A DNA stretch of 64,000 nucleotides from Paludibacter jiangxiensis (GCF_001618385.1 NZ_BDCR01000004.1:992001-1056000), one strand, 5' to 3'. Positions 56,507-64,000 are shown, counted from the stretch's first letter. A program made the numbers and translations. The notes: generated from the sequence alone by a model not told the origin.

Positions 56507-57571
56507 ATGGATTTACAACCAATTTTCGAACCGATTACCGAAGAGAACCGTCCTTTGGTGATTGCCGGCCCCTGTAGCGCCGAAACAGAAGAACAAACCG
56601 TGGAAACGGCTAAACAACTTGCCTCAAAAGGCATTAAAATATTTCGTGCCGGCATTTGGAAACCCCGTACTAAACCGGGTGGATTTGAAGGCATTGGCAG
56701 CGAGGGGCTTTCCTGGCTGCAAACCGTAAAACAGGAAACCGGCATGTTGACCGCCACCGAAGTAGCCACCGCCAAACATGTGGAAGAAGCGCTCAAAGCC
56801 GGAGTGGACTTGTTGTGGGTAGGAGCCCGCACTACCACCAATCCGTTTGCCGTACAGGAAGTTGCCGACACATTGAAAGGAGTGGACGTCCCTGTATTAG
56901 TTAAAAATCCGGTCAACCCTGATATTGAGTTATGGATCGGGGGATTAGAACGTATCTACAACGCAGGTATCCGCCGCCTGGGGGCTATCCACCGCGGATT
57001 CAGCACCTACGACAAAACCATCTACCGCAATACACCCCAATGGCACATCCCCATCGAGTTGCGCCGTCGTCTGCCCGAGGTGCCCATCATTTGCGACCCG
57101 AGCCATATTGGTGGCCGTCGCGAACTGATCGCTTCCATCTCGCAACAGGCGCTCGACCTCAACTTCGAGGGCTTGATCATCGAATCACATTGTACGCCCG
57201 ACGACGCATGGAGCGATAAAAACCAGCAAATCACACCCGACGTACTGGCCGAAATCCTCACACACTTAGTAGTTCGCAAAACCAACCAGACCACCGAAGA
57301 CTTGTCTATTCTCCGCCGTCAGATCGACGATTTGGACAACAAGTTGCTGGAAGTGTTGGCAAAACGTTTCCGTGTGTCGCGCGAAATCGGAACTTACAAG
57401 AAAGAGCACAACATGGCTGTTCTACAGACAGTTCGTTACGACGAAATTCTGAAAGACCGTATCGCTCAGGCCGAAAGCATGGATATTAATGGCGAATTTA
57501 TGAAAACCGTACTCGAAGCCATCCACGAAGAGTCAGTACGGGTACAGCTCGAACTGATCAATAAAAAATAA
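56507..57571 (+). CDS. Bifunctional DAHP synthase / chorismate mutase
   Basis: 354 aa from the ATG at 56507. The N-terminal 255 residues are a type I-beta (KDSA-like) DAHP synthase: VIAGPCSAETEEQTVETAK, IFRAGIWKPRTKPGGFEGIG, LVKNPVNPD, ICDPSHIGGRRELI. From about 265 an AroQ-type chorismate mutase follows (LSILRRQIDDLDNKLLEVLAKR through ESVRVQLEL). It catalyses the first committed step of aromatic synthesis and the branch to prephenate, used by pheA and tyrA in the same operon. Confidence 0.95.
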   Translation: MDLQPIFEPITEENRPLVIAGPCSAETEEQTVETAKQLASKGIKIFRAGIWKPRTKPGGFEGIGSEGLSWLQTVKQETGMLTATEVATAKHVEEALKAGVDLLWVGARTTTNPFAVQEVADTLKGVDVPVLVKNPVNPDIELWIGGLERIYNAGIRRLGAIHRGFSTYDKTIYRNTPQWHIPIELRRRLPEVPIICDPSHIGGRRELIASISQQALDLNFEGLIIESHCTPDDAWSDKNQQITPDVLAEILTHLVVRKTNQTTEDLSILRRQIDDLDNKLLEVLAKRFRVSREIGTYKKEHNMAVLQTVRYDEILKDRIAQAESMDINGEFMKTVLEAIHEESVRVQLELINKK

Positions 57572-57582
57572 AAATCATAGTT

Positions 57583-57659
57583 GTAAGTGGTAAGTGATAA
57601 GGTATAAGTCGGTCTACAAACCGATTTACTTATCACTTACAACTTATCACTTATCACTA
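57583..57659 (+). repeat. GTGATAAG word-repeat inverted element between DAHP synthase and tyrA
   Basis: GTAAGTGGTAAGTGATAAGG, then AAGTCGGT-ctacaa-ACCGATTT, then CTTATCACTTACAACTTATC and another copy, up to 5 nt before the tyrA ATG. The two sides are imperfect reverse complements, so the whole gap can fold into one large hairpin. Confidence 0.75.
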
Positions 57660-57664
57660 CTATC

Positions 57665-58438
57665 ATGCGCATTTTGATTCTCGGAGCCGGAAAGATGGGC
57701 TCCTTCTTTACTGACGTACTGAGTTTTCAGCACGAAGTGGCGGTATACGATGCCGACCCTAAGCGCCTGCGTTTTGTCTACAACACCATCCGCATGTCGC
57801 AATTGGAGGAAATCAAAGAGTTTGATCCCGAACTGGTTATCAATGCGGTGACCATCAAACACACGCTGGAGGCATTTAAAAACGTCATGCCTTTTCTTTC
57901 TAAGAATTGTATACTGTCCGATATTGCTTCGGTAAAAACCGGACTGCCCGAATTTTACCAGAACTGCGGTTTCCGTTTCGTGTCGTCGCACCCCATGTTC
58001 GGCCCCACCTTTGCAAGCCTGAGCGACCTCTCCACGCAGAGCGCCATCATCATTGCCGAGTCCGACCACCTGGGCAAGGTATTCTTCAAAGACCTCTACA
58101 GTTCATTGAAACTGAACATTTTTGAATACACCTTCCGCGAACACGACGAAACAACGGCCTACTCGCTCTCCATTCCGTTTGCTTCCACACTGGTATTCGC
58201 CTCGGTGATGAAGCACCAGGAAGCGCCGGGCACCACCTTCAAGCGCCATCTGGCCATTGCCCACGGACTGCTGTCGGAAGACGATTACCTGCTGCAGGAG
58301 ATACTCTTCAACCCCTACACGCCGGAACAGTTGACCAACATCCGCGAAGAGCTCGGTAATCTGCTCGACATTATCGAACACAAGGACGCCGACCGCATGA
58401 AGGCCTACCTAAAAAAAGTACGGGAAAATATTCAGTAA
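57665..58438 (+). CDS. tyrA: Prephenate dehydrogenase
   Basis: 257 aa, the short form. Rossmann motif LILGAGKMGSFF, NAVTIKHTLEAFKNVMPFL, the catalytic-region SHPMFGPTFASLSDLS and a helical C-terminal dimerisation domain (HLAIAHGLLSEDDYLLQEIL). It oxidises prephenate to 4-hydroxyphenylpyruvate. It is the last gene of the phe/tyr operon. Confidence 0.92.
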   Translation: MRILILGAGKMGSFFTDVLSFQHEVAVYDADPKRLRFVYNTIRMSQLEEIKEFDPELVINAVTIKHTLEAFKNVMPFLSKNCILSDIASVKTGLPEFYQNCGFRFVSSHPMFGPTFASLSDLSTQSAIIIAESDHLGKVFFKDLYSSLKLNIFEYTFREHDETTAYSLSIPFASTLVFASVMKHQEAPGTTFKRHLAIAHGLLSEDDYLLQEILFNPYTPEQLTNIREELGNLLDIIEHKDADRMKAYLKKVRENIQ

Positions 58439-58462
58439 GCGTTACGCAACCAACCGTACACC

Positions 58463-58490
58463 GTAGAGACGTTGCATGCAACGTCTCTAC
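58463..58490. repeat. Perfect 28-bp palindrome
   Basis: GTAGAGACGTTGCA followed by its exact reverse complement, 25 bp after tyrA. Palindromes of this GTAGAGACG...CGTCTCTAC type recur between genes in many bacteria. It may also end the operon, although there is no T run. The rest of 58439-58748 holds the promoter and hairpin listed next and no credible gene. Confidence 0.75.
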
Positions 58491-58593
58491 ACAATCCCCA
58501 ATCAGCGAATCATGAAAATGGTTCGCTTTTTTGTTTTTATTCGTTTCGTGCTGCCCTACCTGTTAATTCAACTATTTTTACATAAAGATTTCC

Positions 58594-58689
58594 TACATTT
58601 GTACTATGAATATATAGCAATTGATGCACGTATTGCATATATCCACTATAAGAGATATGTGCAACAAATAACGAGTAAGTTGCACATAT
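58594..58689 (+). promoter_or_regulatory. Promoter box and leader hairpin of the TIR gene
   Basis: TACATTTG at 58594-58601 matches TAnnTTTG. The predicted leader contains an 11-bp hairpin: ATATGTGCAAC (58655-58665), 13-nt loop, GTTGCACATAT (58679-58689), ending 60 nt before the ATG. There is no T run, so it is more likely an operator or mRNA element than a terminator. Confidence 0.5.
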
Positions 58690-58748
58690 ATTTTGTTAGC
58701 AACAAGCGTAAGAAACCGCAGAATAGACATGATAAGATTTAATATATA

Positions 58749-59735
58749 ATGAGACAAACCAAATTTGATATAGCCCTTTCATTTGCAGGAGAACAAAGAG
58801 AATATGTAGACCAAGTTGCTAATATTTTAAATCAAAAAGGAATATCAACTTTCTATGACAAATTTGAAGAAGCAAATCTATGGGGTAAAAATTTATATGA
58901 TTATCTTTCTGATGTTTACATGAATCAAGCGAGATATACAATAATGTTTATCTCCAAAGATTATAGTAAAAAATTATGGCCAAATCATGAAAGGCAATCT
59001 ATGCAAGCAAGAGCTTTTCAAGAAAGCTCAGAATATGTACTTCCTGCAAAATTTGATGATACAGAAATACCTGGAGTTTTACCAACAACTGGATATATAA
59101 GTCTTCAAAATAAAACTCCTGAAGAATTTGTCTACATTATTGAGAAAAAACTCATATTCAGCGGAGGAACTATACCGAGCGAGAATATACGTAGTGCCTT
59201 GTCTACAATCATTACAATTCCCAAAACAGAACCGAAGAACATAAGATTAACTGTAATGTCTGATAATAATCCAGTAGAGAGCGCCCAAGTATGTTTAATT
59301 GCAGATAATGGAACAACTTTAAACGCGACTACTGATAAAGAAGGGAATGCTAACTTTCATGTTGTAACAAGGAGATTATATTCTGTTCTAGTGGCACATC
59401 CTAAATATTCGTCCGCAATATTAGAGCAATTTGATACAACTGAAGATTTGAAAATAACATTAAAGTCTGTTGAAAATATTGGTTCAATTATTTGTAGTAG
59501 CACATGCTATATTAACGGTTTACAAGGTAGATTAAACCCAATTCTTGATTCGCCTAGAAGATATTTTTATGCTGATAATATAGCAATTGAAGGAGGAAAG
59601 GAGCAACCTGTAATGTTTGAACTTAATAAACCAGTACAAGTTGAGGACTGTAACGGTGTAATTATGAATCTAATTTTCAGATTTATGCGAGCAAGAATGT
59701 CTCTGATTGATTATGTAAAACCAATATTTGAATAA
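58749..59735 (+). CDS. TIR-domain protein with transthyretin-like and novel C-terminal domains
   Basis: 328 aa, strongly AT-rich relative to its neighbours. Residues 1-135 are a TIR domain (FDIALSFAGEQREYVDQVAN, FYDKFEEANLWGKNLYDYL, YTIMFISKDYSKKLWPNHE). Glu81 is placed as the catalytic Glu of TIR NADases. Residues 160-235 look like a carboxypeptidase-regulatory/transthyretin-type beta-sandwich (PVESAQVCLIADNGTTLNA, TDKEGNANFHV). The last 80 residues match nothing I know. It has no partner gene, so if it is an NAD-consuming defence effector the C-terminal parts would have to sense the trigger. It lies next to a REP transposase. Confidence 0.85.
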   Translation: MRQTKFDIALSFAGEQREYVDQVANILNQKGISTFYDKFEEANLWGKNLYDYLSDVYMNQARYTIMFISKDYSKKLWPNHERQSMQARAFQESSEYVLPAKFDDTEIPGVLPTTGYISLQNKTPEEFVYIIEKKLIFSGGTIPSENIRSALSTIITIPKTEPKNIRLTVMSDNNPVESAQVCLIADNGTTLNATTDKEGNANFHVVTRRLYSVLVAHPKYSSAILEQFDTTEDLKITLKSVENIGSIICSSTCYINGLQGRLNPILDSPRRYFYADNIAIEGGKEQPVMFELNKPVQVEDCNGVIMNLIFRFMRARMSLIDYVKPIFE

Positions 59736-59957
59736 TAAACGCCAGTTGCCAACACATACTCATAAACAATTGGAGTTTAAGTGGTTTGGCGCGCGTCGCT
59801 CTCGTTTGCATGCTTTCTGCTCGGTTGATAGGAAAGCGTCCACGAAGTCCCCAACTGCTTATAGCTTCATCCGTTAAACCGTATTCCCTGACAGCTCAGA
59901 TTTTTGCTGGCGCGCTTTTCTAGAGCGTGCCCATTTCATGAAACTAAGTACGGAATA
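59736..59957. other. Gene-free stretch
   Basis: About 220 bp between the TIR stop and the left REP cluster. No coding frame with plausible composition, promoter box or strong hairpin was found. Base composition is more GC-rich than the TIR gene. Confidence 0.5.
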
Positions 59958-60213
59958 AAGTCCTGCCTTACAGGCAGAAGTCGTGCTTCAGCCTTTTACC
60001 GTAGGTCTACGACCCACGGTTATGAAAATCTAGTCTTTCAGACTTTGGAATAACGTTCGTCAGCAACACAAACACAGAAGCGAATGACTTGAAAATCAAA
60101 CATTATCTATCATCAGCAGCAGACACAAATGACTTGAAAAGTCGAATTTCCATAACCGTAGGTCGAAGACCTGCGGAAGAACAGAATACCAAACTGATTT
60201 GCCTGAAAGGCAA
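59958..60213. repeat. Left palindrome cluster flanking the REP transposase
   Basis: Six hairpins in order: CTGCCT-tac-AGGCAG (59963-59977); 59999-60019 with core GGTC-tac-GACC; AGTCT-ttc-AGACT (60032-60044); GACTT-gaa-AAGTC (60131-60143); 60156-60176 with core AGGTC-gaa-GACCT; TTGCCT-gaa-AGGCAA (60199-60213). The first three have loops TAC or TTC and the last three GAA, so the halves are inverted relative to each other. The same series recurs at 60683. Confidence 0.85.
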
Positions 60214-60230
60214 GACAAATATTTAACCCC

Positions 60231-60680
60231 ATGAGTTACACACGTTTATTATACCACATCGTATTTCGGACAAAAGATAGTAAAAACACCATCCCGGAAA
60301 CCCATGAGAAGGAGTTATACGCCTATCTTATGGGCATTATCAACAACAAAAAATCGACGCTGTATCGTATTGGAGGCACAGCCAACCACATCCATCTACT
60401 GATAGACCTGCATCCCACCATTGCACTATCCGATTTTATGAAAGAATTGAAAGAGTACTCCAGTAAATGGATGGCTAAGAACCCGAACTTTCCTCACTTT
60501 GAAGGCTGGGCGGTTAGCTTTGCCGGCTTTACATACAATCTGAAGGAGAAGGAAACTATCATAAACTATATCAAAAACCAGAAAGAACACCACAAATCGG
60601 TTTCATTCGAAGAAGAATTTCGCAGTTTTTTGATAGAAAACGGTGTGGAGATCGATGAGCGTTACTTTCTGAAAGAGTGA
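60231..60680 (+). CDS. REP-associated / IS200-like Y1 transposase
   Basis: 149 aa. HUH endonuclease motif HIHLLIDL (His-x-His), the preceding YRIGGTANH, and a C-terminal helix with the nucleophilic Tyr in YNLKEKETIINYIKNQKEHH. Length and motif spacing match TnpA of IS200 and REP-associated transposases (RAYTs), which act on single-stranded hairpins. The gene is complete and lies between two clusters of hairpins that are presumably its substrates. Confidence 0.92.
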   Translation: MSYTRLLYHIVFRTKDSKNTIPETHEKELYAYLMGIINNKKSTLYRIGGTANHIHLLIDLHPTIALSDFMKELKEYSSKWMAKNPNFPHFEGWAVSFAGFTYNLKEKETIINYIKNQKEHHKSVSFEEEFRSFLIENGVEIDERYFLKE

Positions 60681-60682
60681 TG

Positions 60683-60975
60683 CAGTCCTGCCTTACAGGC
60701 AGAAATTGAGGGTTGCCTTCTACCGCAGGTCTGCGACCCGCGGTTATGAAAATCCGGTCTTTCAGACCATAGACAAACACCCTGCAGCAACATACAGACG
60801 GTAACGACTTGAAAAGTCGAAACTCGTATCACCCCATAGGAATAACATTCGCCAGCGCTACAAACGCAGAAGCAAATGACTTGAAAAGTCGAATCTTCAT
60901 AACCGTAGGTCGAAGACCTGCGGATGTACATATTCTCAGGTTCATTTGCCTGAAAGGCAAGACTAAAAGATGATG
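60683..60975. repeat. Right palindrome cluster flanking the REP transposase
   Basis: Same order as the left cluster: CTGCCT-tac-AGGCAG (60688-60702), 60723-60743, GGTCT-ttc-AGACC (60756-60768), GACTT-gaa-AAGTC (60806-60818 and again 60878-60890), 60903-60923, TTGCCT-gaa-AGGCAA (60956-60970). It has one more GACTT unit than the left. The stems carry compensated changes: AGTCT/AGACT on the left is GGTCT/AGACC here. It fills the gap to the GH10 gene. Confidence 0.85.
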
Positions 60976-61077
60976 CAGCAATGCGAGTCGGAACTCCGTT
61001 TGGCAATAGTCGCATAAGTTCGTATTTTTGCAGGGAGACACTTTCATTTCCAACCATCCGAAAATCCACTCCCATTC

Positions 61078-62238
61078 ATGAAAAAGACGCTACTGTACAT
61101 CGCCTGCGCACTATTGCTGGCCAATACCATCACCGCTCAAACCGGCACCAAAACTACTCCGACATTGAAAGATGCCTACAAAGGCGCTTTTAAAATCGGC
61201 TGCTCCGTCAACGATGCGATCGTCAGGGGTTCTGACTCTATCTCACGGCGGTTGGTACTTCAGCAGTTCAACGCCATTACCCCCGAAAACGTACTGAAAG
61301 CCGAGACCGTGCACCCAACTCCGGATGTCTGGAATTTTGCACCGGGCGATGCCTTCGTCAAGATGGGAGAAGTCAATCACCTGTTTGTTGTGGGGCACAC
61401 GTTGATTTGGCACAACCAAACGCCCGACTGGTTTTTCAAGGATGCAGCAGGACACCCGAGGTCGCACGACGTCATGGTGGAACAGATGCGCAGCTACATT
61501 GCCACGGTAGTAGGAAGATATAAAAACCGCATCAACGCGTGGGACGTGGTCAACGAGCAGATAGACGAAAACGGAGCTTACCGTTCCACTGCCTGGGTAA
61601 ACGCCATCGGTAACGGAGACGAGCTGATGAAACTGGCCTTTAAATTTGCCCACCAATACGCGCCGGATGCCGAGCTCTATTACAACGACTTCAACGTGTG
61701 GCGCCCGTCAAAGCGCGACGGCATTGCCCGCATGGTGCGTATGCTCAAAAAAGAGGGAATCCGCATCGACGGCATCGGTATACAGGGCCACTGGGGACTT
61801 AATTTCCCCAAAAAAGAATACATCGAAGCGGCCATCGATACCTTTGCCACGCTGGGCGTGAAGGTGATGATAACCGAACTGGATGTGGATGTATTGCCCA
61901 TCACCAAAGAGGGACAGTTGATCGGCAAAATAATGAATGACCCACAATGGCAACACGAAGAGTTCAAAGCATTCCTTGATCCGTATCGCAACGGCCTCCC
62001 CGCCGATGTGGAGAAGCAACTGGCCGACCGCTATGCCGAACTGTTCGGCATCTTCTACAACAAACGCGACAAGATAGACCGCGTTACCGTGTGGGGATTG
62101 CACGACGGCATGTCGTGGAAAAACGACTACCCGGTTCCAGGCCGCATCAATTATCCTCTGCTCTATAGGCGCGACAAGACTCCTAAACCGGCTTTGGAAG
62201 CTGTATTGGCCGTACCGGAAAAGGCAAAAAAGCAATAA
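61078..62238 (+). CDS. GH10 endo-beta-1,4-xylanase, secreted
   Basis: 386 aa with signal peptide (MKKTLLYIACALLLANTITA). GH10 barrel: FNAITPENVLKAE, VVGHTLIWHNQTPDWFF, acid/base Glu160 in NAWDVVNEQID, GIGIQGHWGL, nucleophile Glu267 in VMITELDVDVLP, and TVWGLHDGMSWKNDYP. It cleaves xylan backbones in the periplasm or outside the cell. It stands alone between a REP cluster and the trp operon, away from other xylan genes. Confidence 0.95.
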   Translation: MKKTLLYIACALLLANTITAQTGTKTTPTLKDAYKGAFKIGCSVNDAIVRGSDSISRRLVLQQFNAITPENVLKAETVHPTPDVWNFAPGDAFVKMGEVNHLFVVGHTLIWHNQTPDWFFKDAAGHPRSHDVMVEQMRSYIATVVGRYKNRINAWDVVNEQIDENGAYRSTAWVNAIGNGDELMKLAFKFAHQYAPDAELYYNDFNVWRPSKRDGIARMVRMLKKEGIRIDGIGIQGHWGLNFPKKEYIEAAIDTFATLGVKVMITELDVDVLPITKEGQLIGKIMNDPQWQHEEFKAFLDPYRNGLPADVEKQLADRYAELFGIFYNKRDKIDRVTVWGLHDGMSWKNDYPVPGRINYPLLYRRDKTPKPALEAVLAVPEKAKKQ

Positions 62239-62348
62239 TGCAAATCGGCAGTCGTATTATCCACATGTCATACGACTTTCAAATCAACACCCAAACACGC
62301 AATAAAACAGCAAAAAGTAATTTTTTTGAAAAATTTCCGACGAATTAT

Positions 62349-62378
62349 TTGTCGGTTCAAAAAATAACTCTACCTTTG
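62349..62378 (+). promoter_or_regulatory. Promoter of the trp operon
   Basis: TTG at 62349-62351, a 19-bp spacer and TACCTTTG at 62371-62378. The start is expected near 62385, 15 nt before the leader peptide. Confidence 0.8.
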
Positions 62379-62399
62379 CCCTCACGAAACAACGAAAGT

Positions 62400-62465
62400 A
62401 TGTCATTTCAAGCAGTAAATAAATTTTGGTGGTGGCGCTTACAACTTCAAAAAAGTCGTGAGTAG
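62400..62465 (+). CDS. trpL: trp operon leader peptide
   Basis: A 21-codon frame, ATG at 62400 and TAG at 62463, with three consecutive Trp codons (NKFWWWRLQ). It is followed by a strong terminator and trpB. Stalling at Trp codons would control readthrough. The end of the leader (GTCGTG, 62455-62460) can pair with CACGAC (62532-62537) in the terminator's 3' half. This agrees with the Bacteroid-trp leader RNA class known in this phylum. Confidence 0.88.
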   Translation: MSFQAVNKFWWWRLQLQKSRE

Positions 62466-62516
62466 CATCGTCGCATATCTGTTTGAACACTAAATATCAT
62501 TATTAGGTAAAAAGAT

Positions 62517-62548
62517 AAAGCCCGTCGCAATCACGACGGGCTTTTTTT
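62517..62548 (+). terminator. trp attenuator terminator
   Basis: AAAGCCCGTCG (62517-62527), loop CAATCA, CGACGGGCTTT (62534-62544) then T. It lies 50 nt after the leader stop and about 155 nt before trpB. Confidence 0.9.
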
Positions 62549-62563
62549 GTTTTCAAAAATGGT

Positions 62564-62681
62564 GCACACAGAGAACACTGAACTGACAGACAAACCCTGA
62601 AAATATTTCAAAATACAAATACAAGCATAACGAAAACCAGAATTATCAATCAATTTCTTTCTGCAAATTCCGTGTATTTCG
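62564..62681 (+). repeat. CACAGA word-repeat element before trpB
   Basis: 62564-62595 matches 40935-40966 at 25 of 32 positions. The differences are spaced every 2-6 bases and are mostly transitions. Complementary words (CTTTCTGCAAATTCCGTGTA) run from 62658 to 62677, just before trpB. Confidence 0.6.
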
Positions 62682-62703
62682 AATGCAAAACAGACTCAAA
62701 ACT

Positions 62704-63882
62704 ATGAACTACGATGTAAATGAAAACGGTTACTACGGCGAATTCGGCGGAGCTTACATCCCCGAAATTCTCCATGTCAATGTTGAAAATCTGAGGAATA
62801 ACTATCTGAAAATTCTTAGCGACCCCTCATTTCAGGAAGAGTTCAACGGTCTGATGCGCGACTACGTGGGTCGTCCTTCTCCACTCTACTTAGCAAAACG
62901 GTTGTCGGAAAAGTACGGCGCAAAAATCTACCTCAAACGTGAAGACCTCAACCATACCGGGGCACATAAAATCAACAACTCGCTGGGTCAGGTACTTTTG
63001 GCCCGCCGCATGGGTAAAACCCGCATCATTGCCGAAACCGGTGCCGGTCAGCACGGGGTGGCCACCGCAACAGTTTGTGCACTGCTCAACATGCCTTGTT
63101 TTGTCTACATGGGCGCCCTCGATGTGGAACGCCAACATCTCAACGTTCAGAAAATGGAGATGCTGGGAGCAACGGTAGTACCCGTGCACAGTGGCAACAA
63201 AACCTTAAAAGATGCCACCAACGAGGCCATCCGCGACTGGTGCTGCAACCCTGAGGATACCTACTACGTGATCGGTTCCACCATCGGTCCGCACCCCTAC
63301 CCCGACATGGTTGCCCGCCTGCAATCGGTAATCAGCGAAGAGATGCAAAAACAGTTGCTGGAACACGAGGGACGCGACTATCCCGACTATATCGTTGCCT
63401 GTGTGGGAGGTGGAAGTAACGCTGCCGGCGCATTTTATCACTACCTGCACAACGACAAGGTAAAATTGATCGAAGCAGAAGCTGCCGGCAAAGGGATCGA
63501 CACACCTTACTCTGCCGCCACCATTCATTTGGGACGCGAAGGAATTATCCACGGCTGCCGCACGCTTATTATGCAATCCGAAGACGGACAGATCGAAGAG
63601 CCCTACTCCATTTCGGCTGGTCTTGACTATCCGGGCATCGGACCAATACACGCTTATCTGGCTAAGACAAAACGGTCGACTGTACTCGCCATTACCGATG
63701 ACGAAGCGCTGGAAGCAGCATTTTTGCTCACCAAAATAGAAGGCATCATTCCTGCAATGGAATCGGCTCACGCCCTGGCGGCACTCGAAAAACTGACCTT
63801 CAAACCCGACGATGTGGTGGTAGTCAACCTTTCGGGACGCGGAGACAAGGATATGGAAACTTACATTGCCAATCAAAAATAA
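62704..63882 (+). CDS. trpB: Tryptophan synthase beta chain
   Basis: 392 aa from the ATG at 62704, giving the usual short N-terminus before [16 protein letters not shown]; an ATG at 62683 would add seven residues and touches the word repeat. The PLP-lysine is Lys89 in [31 protein letters not shown], the phosphate-binding GGGSNAAG and the C-terminal [13 protein letters not shown] are present. It condenses indole with serine. It is the first structural gene after the trp attenuator, with trpE following 10 bp later. Confidence 0.96.
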   Translation: MNYDVNENGYYGEFGGAYIPEILHVNVENLRNNYLKILSDPSFQEEFNGLMRDYVGRPSPLYLAKRLSEKYGAKIYLKREDLNHTGAHKINNSLGQVLLARRMGKTRIIAETGAGQHGVATATVCALLNMPCFVYMGALDVERQHLNVQKMEMLGATVVPVHSGNKTLKDATNEAIRDWCCNPEDTYYVIGSTIGPHPYPDMVARLQSVISEEMQKQLLEHEGRDYPDYIVACVGGGSNAAGAFYHYLHNDKVKLIEAEAAGKGIDTPYSAATIHLGREGIIHGCRTLIMQSEDGQIEEPYSISAGLDYPGIGPIHAYLAKTKRSTVLAITDDEALEAAFLLTKIEGIIPAMESAHALAALEKLTFKPDDVVVVNLSGRGDKDMETYIANQK

Positions 63883-63892
63883 CGACATACTT

Positions 63893-64000
63893 ATGCAAAC
63901 AAATATCAGAACATATTCAAAGAGACTGTTGGGTGATCTTCACACTCCGGTTTCCATTTATCTGAAAATAAGGGATATTTACCCGGAATCGGTGTTACTC
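63893..64000 (+). CDS. trpE: Anthranilate synthase component I, N-terminal fragment
   Basis: ATG at 63893 and 36 open codons to the window end. HTPVSIYLKIRDIYPESVLL is the regulatory N-terminal motif of TrpE, which binds feedback-inhibiting tryptophan. The gene order trpB-trpE directly after the leader is normal in Bacteroidota. Confidence 0.9.
   Translation, partial: MQTNIRTYSKRLLGDLHTPVSIYLKIRDIYPESVLL

Noticed and set aside
58476-58742. 88-codon frame upstream of the TIR gene
   Set aside because: It starts inside the 28-bp palindrome and covers the TIR promoter box and leader hairpin; the translation looks like AT-rich noise.
59958-60975. CRISPR array
   Set aside because: Repeated units are hairpins of several kinds with irregular spacing, not one direct repeat with uniform spacers, and no cas genes are near.

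Overview
The window reads as a chromosomal segment of a saprophytic or gut Bacteroidales bacterium (phylum Bacteroidota), perhaps Paludibacter- or Dysgonomonas-like; the genus is a guess. Support: a SusC/SusD pair, a hybrid two-component sensor, many secreted glycoside hydrolases, repeated Bacteroidota-type promoters (TTG, 19-20 bp spacer, TAnnTTTG), and almost no Shine-Dalgarno sequences. I saw no rRNA, tRNA or CRISPR array.

Layout. 1-25.7 kb is a polysaccharide utilisation locus. A divergent sensor (1-412) faces susC-susD-GH105, followed by GH35, a GH43 resembling exo-beta-1,3-galactanases, GH2 and a DUF2264 enzyme on the plus strand. GH51, GH42, an esterase, two SGNH hydrolases, a DUF5703 protein and an SBBP-repeat protein lie on the minus strand. 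The set fits type II arabinogalactan: galactanase and beta-galactosidases for the backbone, GH51 for arabinose, and DUF2264 and GH105 for uronic acid caps. 26.7-33.9 kb is an L-fucose (or L-galactose) module: GH29 fucosidase, L-galactose-dehydrogenase-like aldo/keto reductase, lactonase-like amidohydrolase, FucP-type permease, zinc dehydrogenase and a divergent AraC regulator. 33.9-36.2 kb is an accessory patch of three small exported or membrane proteins separated by about 220-bp multi-hairpin repeats, next to a 16-codon relic of a GH43 tail. Two GH43 genes follow.

39.3-53.5 kb is mixed: prfC, a thioesterase, exported unknowns, a heparinase II/III-type enzyme, a strongly divergent FolD homologue paired with a hydroxyacyl-CoA dehydrogenase, a lipoprotein subtilase, a GyrI-like protein, and the kbl-tdh threonine catabolism operon. 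53.6-58.4 kb is the phenylalanine/tyrosine operon (pheA, aminotransferase, DAHP synthase/chorismate mutase, tyrA). It is preceded by a Phe/Tyr-rich leader peptide with antiterminator and terminator, and interrupted by a four-helix-bundle gene bracketed by a 32-nt inverted repeat. 58.7-61 kb holds an AT-rich TIR-domain gene and a REP-associated Y1 transposase between two copies of a palindromic repeat cluster. A GH10 xylanase and the trp operon (WWW leader, attenuator, trpB, start of trpE) close the window.

The most unusual signal is a class of intergenic repeats built from short degenerate words. They sit in gaps between co-directional genes, mostly just before a start codon. Unrelated loci share long near-identical pieces, and one pair of arms encloses the four-helix-bundle gene. 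Other strong leads are the Phe/Tyr attenuator and a DNA element shared by two unrelated secreted-protein genes but read in different frames.
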